A DNA stretch of 64,000 nt. Origin: Dasypus novemcinctus. Its lineage: Eukaryota; Chordata; Mammalia; Cingulata; Dasypodidae. This document shows, in pieces, positions 23,378-35,151 of the stretch. Under the pieces are notes generated by a model. That model saw only the letters and a program-made list of their open reading frames with translations, searched no databases and was not told the DNA's origin. Within the stretch, counting starts at the first letter, position 1, and every line of letters starts with the position of its first letter. The stretch lies in contig NC_080677.1 in the NCBI RefSeq assembly GCF_030445035.2, forward strand, positions 31,843,329 to 31,907,328, written 5' to 3'. The position numbers and the translations under genes were made by a program.

Positions 23378-23504
23378 TGTTGGACATGGAAGTTTGGCCA
23401 GAAGTATCTGAGATACTCAGAACATGCTCCCTATGTCACAAATGAGAATGAATATGGACCTCAAAGTTTAGGTCCCAAGGAAGCACAATTACCCTCTCAA
23501 CCAG
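23378..23504 (+). other. Candidate exon 2 (127 nt), coding status unknown
   Basis: Preceded by a strong polypyrimidine tract (ttttttcccataattttttt) and cttccag, and followed by ccag/gtgtaa. One frame is open throughout (beginning CWTWKFGQKYLRYSEH) but does not join the open frames of the upstream candidate in phase. The joining phase hits a stop at about 23443. No family is recognised. Confidence 0.25.
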
Positions 23505-24539
23505 GTGTAATGATGAGATCTATTGTTAATTACCTTAAAATGTAACTGTGGGAAATAACATCAGCCTGGGAGGGGCTCTGCAACCTCTGGGTTCCTGCTT
23601 TTAATTCTTATTAAGTCATTTTAAATTCAGCTTTTTAAAAGTCTTAGTCCAATTGCCCTCGGGAACAATATAGTGGCAATTAGGTATGACAAAGGCATGG
23701 AATAGACACAGTTACTTATTGCCATAGTAAAAGAAAAAGATGGGTCTATGAACCTATCAAGCAAACCTGCAAAATGGAATGGGCTGCTGGACCTTATGAA
23801 AATGTATCCAAATATTTGCAGAATATATTTTTTGGCTACCTCCCTGTAGAGATATTAAAGCATTTTCTTTTATCAGAGAATTTACTACCATTACATTTTA
23901 TATTAATTTAACGACTTTGATCAGGCAATCATCATTTATTTGCCTAAATTACCAGTCCCTTAGTACTTCATGGGCAAAAGGAAATATTTCATAGAACATG
24001 AGGCAAAGCCTCTAATTACTATTAGAACATAATTTAAAGTTACTTCAATAGGTATTATAATTTTGCCCAACTGAGTTACTAATCTGGAGAATCAATTATC
24101 TCTTGTACCCCTTTAATTTTCTACCTAGTTGAATTGGCAGTGGCTATCCAGTCACACATCTGGCAGAGTGGTAATATTTGCACCTGCAAATCTTCAGCCC
24201 ATCAACAATTGAACCTGGCTGTCCGGTAATAGTTGTGTAGGTTTGAAGACTTTGATATGTGCGTGTCTAATTTTTCTGCAATGTGGATCAAATTATTCAC
24301 AAACTGTCTCCTTCACTTGTCCTTCTTCCACCATTCATCTCAAAATTTTTAAAAATTTAAAACAATTTTATTTATATCACTCCTCCAAGTTTCCCTCCTT
24401 CTCCCTTCACCCCAATTTTAAAAGATACTCAATCTCTCACACATACACAAAAGGCGAAACAAGCTACTAGATGACAAAACAAAAACAAAGCTGCAACGTG
24501 ACACTAACATGATCATTTACTACCAATTGGAATATAAAT
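23505..24539. other. Unique AT-rich DNA
   Basis: About 1 kb with no recognised repeat. It includes homeodomain-like att/taat motifs and low-complexity aaaattt at 24330-24370. Nothing coding is seen. Confidence 0.45.
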
Positions 24540-24870
24540 GATGCAAACCTTTGAAAAGCAACAGGGACAAATAAGTCATAAAAGTCCATGCCACTTATGG
24601 AGTTTTATCCAAGGAAATAATTCAATAGACAAAATAAATCTATATTCCAAAGATGTTCTTTGTAAAACCACCTTTAATAGTAGCAAACTACAGCAAAAAT
24701 AGGCACACAAACAAAAACTGAAACAAAAATTTTGCCTAACTGGATTCAAACAAGTTATGTCAATAAAATAGAATACCATATAACTGTCAAACATGGAAAT
24801 TATTAAAGATTTTGCAGAAATAAGGAAAATGTCTATGGATGTTAAATAAACTAAATAAACCATTGAATTA
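24540..24870 (+). mobile_element. L1M-type LINE 3' fragment
   Basis: Decayed sense L1 3' sequence: ttatccaaggaaataattc, a diverged ccaaagatgttctttg, tttaatagtagcaaac, gaataccatataactgtc. No coding capacity. Confidence 0.55.
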
Positions 24871-25244
24871 GATGATTGCAACAATGTGAGGTGAGGAGTC
24901 ATACCCCTTATATAAAAGGAAGTACAGTAAGTGCTGTGATCTCTTACAGCAAAACCACAGCACATTCATTTGGAAGACTGAGGAGATGGCATGTGACATT
25001 GGCCTACAAGGGTTGTAAAAAGTCAAGAAGGGCCACTGTGGAAGGGTAGGTTCACTGCCAGGAAACGAAGTGCCGAATTTGGGGACCACCAAGGGGTTCA
25101 AATGGCCTGGCTTGTACGGTATAGACATAGGAGAAGAGACACATTCTCCAATAAGGTGGGGGAGTCAGGGTCTTACTGCGACGGCCAAGGTTTCTTTCGG
25201 AAAGCAGAAGGAGAAGCTGAATGCATTAGAAAAGAGAGAGGCCA
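24871..25244. other. Unique non-coding DNA
   Basis: No repeat or gene recognised. Confidence 0.4.
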
Positions 25245-25415
25245 TGTGACTGCAGCACCAGAACAGGAGTGACTAGGCTTGAATCCTGCCTGATCACCTG
25301 ACAACTTTGTGACCTAGGACAAGTTATGTAAGGTCTCGTCTCTTCATCTACACAATTGTAATAATACCTTTTCTTAGGGTGATTGTGAGAATTAAAGATT
25401 ACATATACGTAAAAG
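25245..25415 (+). mobile_element. MIR SINE
   Basis: Sense MIR order: gcttgaatcctgcctg, tttgtgacctaggacaagtt, tcgtctcttcatctac, ggtgattgtgagaattaaag. Confidence 0.75.
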
Positions 25416-25686
25416 ATAATATGCAATATATACGAAGTAGCTGGTATACATAATACATATAAAGTAATAGAAACCATATAAATTGTACTTACTATAGTTA
25501 TTAATATGAATATTAATGTTGCTGATAAGAGTAATCTGATATTGGGTAGTGGGATGGGTCAGGGTAAAGAGAAGAAACAGGTATAACAAGAACCGTTTTA
25601 GGTACTTAATCTGCTAGACCACACAAATGGAACCGAAGGACTGAAGAAGGTCATGTTGGGGACAAGTGGAAAGACGATCCAGAATC
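25416..25686. other. AT-rich unique DNA
   Basis: Rich in ta/at dinucleotides, with no assigned feature. Confidence 0.4.
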
Positions 25687-25703
25687 AAGAAACACCATAG
25701 AGG

Positions 25704-26113
25704 GAAGTCGACTTGGCCCAATGGATAGGGTGTCCTCCTACCACATGGGAGGTCCAAACCCCCGGCCTCCTTGACCCGTGTGGAGCTGGCCCATGCGCAG
25801 TGCTGATGCGCGCAAGGAGTGCCCTGCCATGCAGGGGTGTCCCCCGCGTAGGGGAGTCCGCACAAGGAGTGCGCCCCGTAAGGAGAGCCGCCCAGCACGA
25901 AACAAAGTGCAGCCTGCCCAGGAATGGCGCCGCACACACAGAGAGCTGACACAACAAGATGATGCAACAAAAAGAAACAGATTCCCATGCCGCTGATAAG
26001 GATAGAAGCGGTCACAGAAGAACACACAGCGAATGGACACAGAGAGCAGACAACTGGGGGGGTGAGGGGGAGAGAGAAATAAATAAAAAAATAAATCTTT
26101 AAAAAAAAAAAAA
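25704..26113 (+). mobile_element. Full-length DAS-type SINE
   Basis: Gaagtcgacttggcccaatgg head, a shortened B-box area (ggtccaaacccccgg), full CpG-rich body, (taaa)n tail and a long A run. A perfect 17-bp TSD, aagaaacaccatagagg, lies at 25687-25703 and 26114-26130, the longest in the window. It is a young insertion although its B box is damaged. Confidence 0.95.
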
Positions 26114-26130
26114 AAGAAACACCATAGAGG

Positions 26131-28439
26131 AAGAATCCAAATATCTAGATCCAGGTTAGTGAGATATGAAGCGTATCTAACTTGGAGGCCCTTTTTAAAG
26201 GAAAAGCATAAAATATTAAGTACAACAGTGAATTTTTATTTAGAATGAGAAAAGGACTCATAAAAAATTACAAAATTGAAAAACCTAAGAAATACCACTA
26301 GCATCACAATTCCAATAATAACGATAATGTTTTTTTAATGAACTGCATGATAAACCTCTGTAATTCCTATTTTTGTACAGTTGTGGCTATATATTCTTGA
26401 TTGCTTCTTCATATGACAAAATATTTTCTAGTGCGAATACAAAGATAATTCAGCCTTTCCTCTAGCAATAGAAATTTCTTTTCTATTACTGGTAGTCCTG
26501 GTCCTGCTTCTTTATGGTATGAGACCAGGTAATTCAGGGCAGGGGGTGGTAGGAATATCTTAGAAGCCATCCCCTACATTGGGACAACTCACAATACTTA
26601 ACTGTAAACAGGAGTGCTTACAAAACAGAAAAATACGCTCCATCAAACCCAAATAAATAAATCCCAAATCTCAGTTCAACACGTCCTTAGCCCCATCTTC
26701 AAACTGCTACCTGATAAGAAGGAAAGTGTGGTTGAGGAGAAATTGGAGTGGAACAAGATTTCTGCTAAAATATCTTACTCATCCAAATTTTATAATTATA
26801 TACGGTCATATAAACACATTGCTGAGCCTGGGAAGAGGCACGTGTACAAGACGGGCTCTGAAGCTTACACTTCATCTGCTTTTTGGTAAATCTCTCTTTT
26901 TAAAGCAATGATTGACTGTAGTAAGCGGAAGGAGAAACAGCAAGACAGATTTTGAGCCTGAAGGAAATTAGGGTGCCATTAAGGCGAGAAAGAAAATGAA
27001 GATGAAAGGGAACAGGGTTAGTTTTGTTTCAATATGGAATGATTAGGGGAGAATATGATGTCTTAAATATGGCGAGTTTAAGACGTTTGTGGGGACCCCT
27101 GAGTAGAGATGAGAAACAGAAAGCATTTTAAAAGTCTATGTAGGAGTCTCGCATTGACTGACAATATTCCTCCAAGTTTTTAACCTGCATTTGTAATATT
27201 TGTTCACACTCTTGTCCCTTTCATTCATTCCTGATTTGGCCATCCCACTTTTCACTGATAGCAACTGTTCTTGTACAAATATTTTTGAACAACAGCAAAA
27301 AAGCAAATCCGTAGCCTGAGATCACTGTGGTTAGGGTGTGGGTAAGAATCTTGACACAAAGCTTCAGTAAAATTGCAAAGTCCTACTTTCTATTCTCTGT
27401 CTTAAATAATTAACCGCACCCTCAATGTTTTAAGAGGGTCCTATGACACAGAACCAGCAGGGATCTCCATTTACAGTTCTCTTTCTGCCAATTCTCCGAG
27501 CTTGGAATAAAAATAAAAGAGATGATAGATAGTTCACTTACTATCTTGGTCTTCATTTAGGGCATTTTGTCTGCAGTGCAAACAGAGTAATCAGAGGCTG
27601 AATCAACAATGAGAGCCATTGTGGCTACTGTACGCACTGTAAATTCATGCTCATTGAGGCTGACATCGCTTGACAGACTATTTTTCATGTAGATTACCCT
27701 TACTATCTATTTGCGTCCCCATCTACTGATAGTTAATGCATCTTCTGTTATTGTTCCATGTAGCAATTGTGATTATCCAGTAGCAATACAATGATATAAG
27801 AACTTAAATATTAATAGGCTATTTTTAAAAGAGCTGAAATTTCATATGCCAATACATAAAATTGAAAAATGGAACATCTAATAGGCTCCAAGAATTAGAA
27901 GGCTGTTTCTCACTGTATATATAAGTCAGATGCCCTCCAAATCCTTTTAATGTTGCCTAGGGATTAACAGAATTAAAAATCTCAGTGAACTATCTAACTG
28001 GACAGCACCGACAGGCATGAAAAGAAACACCCTTTTGGAAAAAAGAGTCAAGTGACCGGGTTGATCAGTTGGCAAGAAAACAAGAAGAATAAATTGGGAG
28101 ACTGGGAAGGATTTAGACTAACTCTAAACAAGTAACTCTCATAGGACTCAATAATGCTTATCTTTTAACCATTTCTCTTCTTATGAACTCATCTTTGATG
28201 GAGGCATGTGTCCCATCTTAGTTCTTGGAATCACTTGGGTTGTACATCAACAGTTTTACAATGTAGAGAAGAAATCTGTTACAAAATTCTGTCCTAACTA
28301 GATTTAAGACCCCAATCTTGCCCACAAAGTCTTAGTCTCATGGAGTTTGCTTTCATTCAGTCAAAAATGCTGATGGGGCCAGGCAAGATTATGAAGGCCT
28401 GGCCTAAGGTGGTGGGTGTAGGCACGAGAGAGAGATGGG
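26131..28439. other. Long unique AT-rich stretch, possibly constrained
   Basis: 2.3 kb without a recognised repeat, unusual beside such SINE-dense flanks. 27560-28030 is especially rich in homeodomain- and SOX-type motifs. Nothing coding is recognised. A 91-codon frame at 26614-26889 has no support. Confidence 0.45.
27605..27623. promoter_or_regulatory. SOX-like inverted pair
   Basis: AACAATG (27605-27611) faces CATTGTG (27617-27623) across 5 bp, a perfect ACAATG/CATTGT inverted repeat. The first half fits the SOX consensus (A/T)(A/T)CAA(A/T)G. The second differs at its first base. SOXE dimers bind similar inverted pairs, usually with 3-4 bp spacing. Inferred only. Confidence 0.35.
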
Positions 28440-28915
28440 AGGTAAGTATTCCAATTACTATCAATAGGTCACAAAATATCCCAGAATTTAGTGGCTAAGA
28501 ACAGCAATTATTTTCTCATCTCTCAGAATTTCTATGGGTTAAGAATTTGGGAAGGGTTCAGCTGGGAGTTTCTGACTTAGGGTCTAACCAAGCTGTGGTC
28601 AGATGGTGGCTGGAGCAGCAGGGCACAGGGCTGGGACTAGCCTGCATCCCACTCTCTGCATGTAGTTGCAGGGCCTCTCTGTGTTTGAGCTTCCCCACAG
28701 TATGGCGGCCCCATGGCTTACCTGGGGTCTCAGAGCTCCAGGCGCAAGTGTTCCAAGAAACCAGGTGGCAAGTCAACCGCTTCTTAGGGGTTTGTCTCAG
28801 AAATCACATGGTGCCCCTCTCACCACATTCTATTAGTCAAAATAGAAATAGAATTCTAGTTTCAAGGGAAACAACCCTCATCTCTTTGAGGGGAGGATTG
28901 TCAGGACTGTAGATG
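28440..28915. mobile_element. Ancient interspersed repeat, class uncertain
   Basis: The order of gaatttagtggctaagaac, tctcagaatttctatggg, a gcttccccacagtatggc middle and cacattctattagtc near the end recalls a widespread old mammalian repeat whose name I cannot assign. A 121-codon plus frame inside it is not a gene. Confidence 0.5.
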
Positions 28916-29087
28916 TATTTTTAAGTTACTGCAGTAGGGAATTAGCACTGACTGAACTTGATGATTGATTGGACGGGGCGGCAGGGGGAGGGAGATGGAG
29001 TAGAAGATGACTCCAAAACTGGTACTGAGGGAGTGGAGATGTTACTAAACCAAGGTAGGAAATTCAGGAAGAAGAACAGATTTGATT
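28916..29087. other. Unique DNA
   Basis: Short purine-rich stretch, nothing recognised. Confidence 0.4.
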
Positions 29088-29102
29088 AGAAAGAGGCAGG
29101 TT

Positions 29103-29543
29103 GAGAGAAGCGAACTTGACCCAGTGGTTAGGGCGTCCGTCTACCACATGAGAGGTCCGTGGTTCAAACCCCGGGCCTCCTTGACCCATGTGGAGCTGGC
29201 CCACGTGCAGCGCTGATGTGTGCAAGGAGTGCTGTGTCATGCAGGGGTGTCCCCCGCGTAGGGGAGACCCACACACAAGGAATGCGCCCCGTAAGGAGAG
29301 CCACCCAGTGCAAAAAAAAGTGCAGCCTGCCCAGGAATGGCGCTGCACACACGGAGAACTGATGCAGCAAGATGATGCAACAAAAAGAAACACAGATTCC
29401 CAGTGCCGCTGACAACAACAGAAGCAGACAAAGAAGAAGACACGTCGAATAGACAGAGAACAGACAACTGGGGTGGGGGAGGGGAGAAAGGGGAGAGAAA
29501 TAAATAAATAATAAATCTTTTTTTTTTTAATCTTAATAAAAAA
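29103..29543 (+). mobile_element. Full-length DAS-type SINE
   Basis: Agaagcgaacttgacccagtgg head with B box ggttcaaaccccgggcc, full body, gacaacaacagaagcag segment, (aaat)n and T/A-rich tail. A perfect 15-bp TSD, agaaagaggcaggtt, lies at 29088-29102 and 29544-29558. Confidence 0.95.
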
Positions 29544-29558
29544 AGAAAGAGGCAGGTT

Positions 29559-30599
29559 TAGAATATGTCAAAGCAAAGATGGCCGGTTAGAAAGTTTTAT
29601 CTGGACTTCAAGAGAAAGTTGGTGCTGGAGACAGAAATTTGGGAGTCACACTCTGGGGAACCACAGGAATTTCCCAGGGAGAGTGTGGAGATCAAGAATA
29701 GAAGGCTGTGAACAGAGGGAATTAAATTTTGAGGCTATTGGGTTATCCCGTACCTCTTGTAGACTGTATCTACTCCAAGCAGACTGGAGTAAGCAGGACT
29801 GACTCCACAGGACACCTGTCTCAGTGGGTGAGTGGACACTGAGTAGCTGGGAGGGGAGCAGGGGCCATGGTAGAACAGAACTAGAGCCAGGGCTGTCGGA
29901 GAAGAAGGATCCTTACTCCCACCACATCGCCTCCCTCCTTGTTATGTACTCTGTTTCCATAGAAGTACTCAACAGTCTTCAATTTCCAGCTGCCAATTCT
30001 TCAGCCCTTGGTGTCTTTTAAGCTTGTGGATTTTCTCCAGCTCTAGCATATTAAGTGTGGGGATTCCTCCTTCTTCCCTCTATACATCTCTCCACTCCTC
30101 TTCCATTCTAACGTTCTGAACTTCGGCCACCCCCTTTATCTCTCTTCTCCTCTGTTAAAGTGGAGACCATAGCTGATTCTCAGCTCTGCCCATTTGATCA
30201 CACTGCCAGGAGTGGGGACATGCCTGTGGGCAAGAGGCTATCCGTCCCCTCCTGGAGACAGACTACCCATCCCTACTGCATTTCTTAAGTCTTTCCTACA
30301 GTTAGCACTATGCTTTTTAATTCAAATATCCATTTCCCCTCCCTCCAGAAAAGGAAAAAGAAGTTTTCCTAGACTCCCTTTGACTTCTATTGTTCTCTTT
30401 TTCAAATGATTGGGACTGTATCACACCTGGATTGAATTTGGCTTCTTCAGATCTTCATCAAATAGCTTGATATTTTGTCTCTAATACTAAACTCTGTATA
30501 AAAGCCAAGTCACCCAGCCCCTTGACCTGAGCAGAAATATCTAATTGGAAAGCGTGGAGTTTCTTAGGCACAAACTGGACTCATTTGATTCTCTGAAGA
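29559..30599. other. Unique non-coding DNA
   Basis: No repeat, exon or RNA gene recognised. Confidence 0.45.
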
Positions 30600-30720
30600 A
30601 TCCAAGGAAGGAGATAGGCAAGGCAGGCATTATTATTATTCCCATCTCTACTGATGATGAAATGGAGACTAGCTAGGAGAGCTCAAGCCATTTGCCCCAA
30701 GCACACTGCTAGTAAAGGTC
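30600..30720 (-). mobile_element. MIR SINE fragment, antisense
   Basis: Contains gcattattattattccc, a diverged gatgatgaaatggagac, and caagcacactgctagtaaag, the order of an antisense MIR. Confidence 0.6.
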
Positions 30721-30726
30721 TTCTGC

Positions 30727-30915
30727 CACGACACCATGACACCATGATACCACGTCACCATGACACCATGATCCACGACACCATGACACCATGTCACCAT
30801 GACACCATGATACCATGATATCACAACACCATGACACCATGATACCACGTCACCATGACACCATGACACCATGATACCAAGTCTCCATGACACCATGATA
30901 CCATGACACCATGAC
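30727..30915. repeat. Nine-bp minisatellite (caccatgac/t units)
   Basis: About 21 imperfect copies of a 9-bp unit, with variants gataccatg, caccatgac and a recurring longer ataccacgtcacc motif, suggesting a higher-order arrangement. The unit length is a multiple of three, so an open minus-strand frame with VSWCHG/VMV repeats arises (30669-30929). It begins exactly where the MIR ends. Confidence 0.9.
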
Positions 30916-31479
30916 ACACTGCTTCTCATACACCTATTCTATATGACTTCCATTACAGTGAAATATTTGGCATAATTTTAGGTGACAGAATTGTTTGCAA
31001 TGGGAAGAGACATTCTGAAGAATCAACACTAAATCAAGAGGATATCAGCCGGATGGTGTTATGGTTCAACTGAAGATATTCATCTGTAGGTTTCTCTTTT
31101 TTCTTTGTTTTTTAACTTCAGGAACAACAACATTGACACCTTGGTACAATAAGATTTTTACGGTGGCTGTGACTAGTGACTTGGGGCATTTCTCTGGACT
31201 AGCTCCTTATTAATTACTAATGGAAATTTGGGTTTCATTTTAATCATGTGCCCAGACATCCAAGAATTTTACCTTCCAGATTCAGGTGAGCCAACTTTAT
31301 ATCCTGCTCTTAAAAGAACTATTCTGGGGAGGCACCACAAAGGCAGGTTGGGGCAGGAGCTGTTGCAAACTGAGAAGGAGGAGGGACCTGGGCCGCTCTG
31401 GTCCGAGGCCTTTCCTGCCTCTACCTTATTTAAACACACACGTCCTTGCAGCCTCCTTTGATTTATGCTGCTGCAGCTC
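30916..31479. other. Unique non-coding DNA
   Basis: No repeat or gene recognised. Confidence 0.45.
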
Positions 31480-33580
31480 AACTGTTTTGAAAAGCTGATG
31501 TTGTGGAATCCTTAAGTCATCTGTGACCTAGGTCACTACAGACAGGAGCAATTTAGTAAAAGTATTAATTGAAACTCTCCTGACAAGCCCTACTCCTTCC
31601 GATAAAGTTACACATCAAACCACACAGGCCGCCGGGCTATTCTGAGCAGCCTGAGATTTCCAATATCTCATAAACAGGCCCCTCAATCACTACAATCTAA
31701 TAAGGCTATAATCATCATTGACACTATAATGATTAAAATGAATAAAACCCATTAAGAAAAGTCATGTTGAGTTATTAAAAGTTTCGCTCTGCGTGATATG
31801 TAATCTTTTATCCATTTTTTATGATGAAATCTGTAACCATCTATCCACAAAAGACCATTAATTTACTGCTCTGTGGATGTTACCATGCTCTTTAGTTTAA
31901 CAGCTTATCATTGATTTCTTGAGGGAGATATTATATTTGGAGAAATACACATGGAACAAAAGCCCGAGCGTTGCTATAAATTTCCCCGACAGGATGAGCA
32001 CAGTCTTTTGGCCTGGTCTGCAGCTCAGGGCTGGCAAAAAGATCTCGAGAGCAGCGAGGGCCCTCCATCTACCAGGCGGCAGATACATGTTTCCAGGCAT
32101 CCCGAATGCTCCTAAGGGAAGGTCATGAGCACAGCAGGGGTGGGGGAAGACAATAAAATGTCCATTAACCGGGGCCTAGTTAACTGGCTTATTGGCATCT
32201 ATTAGAAACAAATTGCAAACAAAACTGATCCTATTATAAACTTCTCCCCATCCCCTCCATCAAGGGCAGTCTCTGACTGGCTCAGGAGAGGCCCAGCACA
32301 CAGCACTGTCAGATAACTCCTTTATTTGCAAGAAGATTGGATTTTGGCCAGCAGAGGCCTACAACCCTGACACAGAGAACCACAAAGTTGGGAGGGGTCT
32401 GTGGTCCTGAACAACAGAAAGAACCCTGGGAAGGCAACTGATGTCTTCCTGCCCACATTCTTTCAACGGGGACTTTCATTCCCCCCCTAAGCAAACAGCA
32501 GTAAAAAAATCTGAATGGAAGAATGTGTACACAGAATGCTGAGCTAAGTGGTGGGGGAGCCTGGTTCTCCATGTGTACTTTTTCTCATAATAAACTCTGC
32601 TCCAATATCTTTACTGCTCATCTCCTATTTAATCTTATTAACAGTAAAACCTAAAAAGAGCCCATGAAGCTGAGGAGAGGGTGCTGCCTTTGAAAGCATT
32701 CTTCATTTTTCCCGAAACGATTAATAAATCTCTGCACCAGCCTTCGGCGGCCTCTGGGTGAACATGCTTGCCAGGGTTCTCCATCAGGTAAGCTGCACAA
32801 AACAGGGGGGAAATGGCTAGTTTATGCTTGATCGGATGTCCTTATTTTCCAGATTTGCTTCCCACATTGAGGTATTGCCATGTTTTTCACTCTATCCAAA
32901 TAATGTTGTCATAAAAGTCATTCCGTAACATACACTCTGTTTTACTATGGGAAGTCTGCCTTTACCAAAATAATCAGATATTCTTTATGACCCTCCCTTT
33001 TAAAAGAAAAGAGCAAATTCCATTTGTAAGGTTGAAGTATAGTTCAAAGCGCAGGCAACAGACATCGATTTTAATCAATCTGAGAGGTAATTTAAATCTA
33101 CACCTTTCCATCATGTAAAATGAAATGGTTGCTAAATGAAATTAAAAGGCAAATTCACCAAGAATAAAAAGGAAATCGTTCTTTATACAACACATCATTA
33201 ACCTGTGGAAATAACCACTTCAGGGCGTGATTGGGGCTAATAGCTTGGTAAAAATTTTTAAATGATGTAATACTTCTACAGATAAGAATGAGCGATTAAC
33301 TTTATCAATCCTCGCATTTCTGAGCATGCACTCATAGCACAGGTGAAGTCAGGAAGACATTTCACATGCCCTTGCCATACTTACAATTAGTTAGTGAAAT
33401 ATAAATATAGCAGGTTCTGGTGCACCGGCATTAACTTTTCCTGATGTTTTCATACTTTTATTTCATCTCAACTATAATGATGTCAACTCTGGTTCAAAGT
33501 GAAAATGGGATTAAGTAAATTATTTATCCATTTCCATGTTGCAAGTCTTTATTCTCTCACCCTTCTTTTTGGTATCAAAA
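31480..33580. promoter_or_regulatory. Candidate cluster of conserved non-coding elements
   Basis: 2.1 kb free of recognised transposons, low in simple repeats, with dense TAAT/ATTA cores (for example 31700-31760), ATCGAT and TAATCAATC near 33064-33080, and TGTGG/ACCAC pairs near 33205-33222. This texture is typical of deeply conserved developmental enhancers in gene deserts. Conservation itself cannot be tested here. No target gene is identifiable. Confidence 0.4.
31523..31536. promoter_or_regulatory. Perfect 14-bp palindrome with nuclear-receptor half-sites
   Basis: GTGACCTAGGTCAC is a perfect palindrome. It contains TGACCT immediately followed by AGGTCA, an everted pair of AGGTCA half-sites with no spacer, at the left edge of the candidate enhancer block. 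Binding is inferred only. Confidence 0.35.
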
Positions 33581-33594
33581 TGCAATGTAGTTTG

Positions 33595-33764
33595 GGAAGC
33601 AAATATGGCTCGAGTAGTTGGGTGACTGCCTACCACATCGGAGGCCTCGGGTTTTGTTGCCAGTGCTTCCTAAAATAGAAGACAAACAGAAAGCAGATGG
33701 TGAGGGCAGGAAATGAGAGGAGGAGAAATAAATTAATAAAAATAAATATTTTTTTAAAAAAGGT
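33595..33764 (+). mobile_element. Monomeric xenarthran tRNA-derived SINE
   Basis: Ggaagcaaatatggctcgag head, decayed B box (gggttttgttgcc), cttcctaaaatagaagac, and a (taaa)n/T-rich tail. TSD aatgtagtttg (33584-33594) versus aatgcagtttg (33765-33775), 10 of 11 identical. Confidence 0.88.
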
Positions 33765-33839
33765 AATGCAGTTTGAAAAATCCGTTTTACTATGTCTAAA
33801 GGATTTTCTTTTAAGAGAAACGTGAAATCACTCAAGCAT

Positions 33840-34510
33840 TCCAGTTAGGAAGTGCTGGCAAGGATGTGGAAAAATGGGAACTCTCTTGCATTGTCCTGGG
33901 GAAGGCAAAATGGTGCAGCCACTGTGGGAAATAGTTCCTTAAAAAGTAAAACATAGAAATGCCGTATGACCCAGCAATCCTACTTCTAGGTATATACCCA
34001 AAAGAATTAGAAGCAGGGGCTCAGACAGCTGTGTAAACACAATGTTCACAATAGCCAAATGTTTAAGCAAACCAAGAGTCCCTCAACAGATGAATGGATA
34101 AAGAAAATGGTATATTCATGCAATGGAATATTATTCAGCCTTAAAAAGGACTGAAGTTCTGATACATGCTACAGCATGGATAAACCTTGAAGACATTATG
34201 TTGAATGAAATAAGTCAAATACAAAGGGACAGATGTATCTAAGTAGGATTCTACTTATATGAACTAATAAGAATATTCAGAAAGACATAGAGTACAGGTT
34301 ACCAGGGTAGGGGGCGCAGTGGGCAGGATGGGGAGTTAATACATAATGGGTGCAGCGTTTCTGTTTGGGGTGATGGGAAAGTTCTGGTAATGGGTGGTGG
34401 TGAGGGGAGCACATTGTCAATGTTATTAATCCCACTGATCTGTATGCTTGGGAGTGGTTGAGACAGGAAATTTTATATTGTACGTATGCTTCCACAATTT
34501 AAAAAGAGAG
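33840..34510 (+). mobile_element. L1M-type LINE 3' end
   Basis: Sense L1 3' sequence with landmarks gtgctggcaaggatgtgg, ggtgcagccactgtggg, tatgacccagcaatcctac, tgaatggataaagaaaatgg and gttgaatgaaataagtc. The 3' UTR ends about 34500. Many stops, no surviving ORF2 frame. Confidence 0.8.
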
Positions 34511-34751
34511 AGACACTTAAAGAGACAATTAAACACAATTAAATGGACTGGATCTAATAATGCAGAAGAAAATGGCCTAAAGAATAGTACTGGGACATAA
34601 GAAAAAATTAGAATATAGACTATAAACTTTATTTCACAATGCTATATTTTTTGAACTTGGTAACTACTTAAGGTGATTACATAAGTGAATATCCTGTTCT
34701 TAGGAAATATACATGGAAGTATTTAGGGTCCAGGTAGCATGATGTATATAT
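34511..34751. other. AT-rich unique DNA
   Basis: Nothing recognised. Confidence 0.4.
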
Positions 34752-34763
34752 AACCTACTTTCA

Positions 34764-35139
34764 GGGAAACGGACTTTGGCCCAGTGGTTAGGGCGTCCGT
34801 CTACCATATGGGAGGTCCGCGGTTCAAACCCCGGGCCTCCTTGACCCGTGTGGAGCTGGCCATGCGCAGTGCTGATGCGCGCAAGGAGTGCCCTGCCACG
34901 CAAGGGTGTCCCCCGCGTGGGGGAGCCCCACGCGCAAGGAGTGCGCCCGTGAAGAGAGCCGCCCAGCGTGAAAAGAAAGAGCAGCCTGCCCAGGAATGGC
35001 GCCGCCCACACTTCCCGAGCCGCTGACGACAACAGAAGCGGACAAAGAAACAAGACGCAGCAAATAGACACCAAGAACAGACAACCAGGGGAGGGGGGAA
35101 AATTAAATAAATAAATAAATCTTTAAAAATAAAAAAAAA
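34764..35139 (+). mobile_element. DAS-type SINE, internally deleted young subtype
   Basis: Ggaaacggactttggcccag head with an extra T, intact B box ggttcaaaccccgggcc, and the junction cgcccacacttcccgagcc, which skips the roughly 45-nt ctgacacaacaagatgatgc region of other copies. TSD aacctactttca is perfect at 34752-34763 and 35140-35151. Many CpGs are retained. The same deletion occurs at 41150 and 43000. Confidence 0.95.
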
Positions 35140-35151
35140 AACCTACTTTCA

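Noticed and set aside
30727-30915. CRISPR-like array
   Set aside because: Units are 9 bp and contiguous with no spacers, in a mammalian genome.
30669-30929. Repetitive protein frame (VSWCHG units)
   Set aside because: It is produced by the 9-bp minisatellite. No start context or family supports expression.
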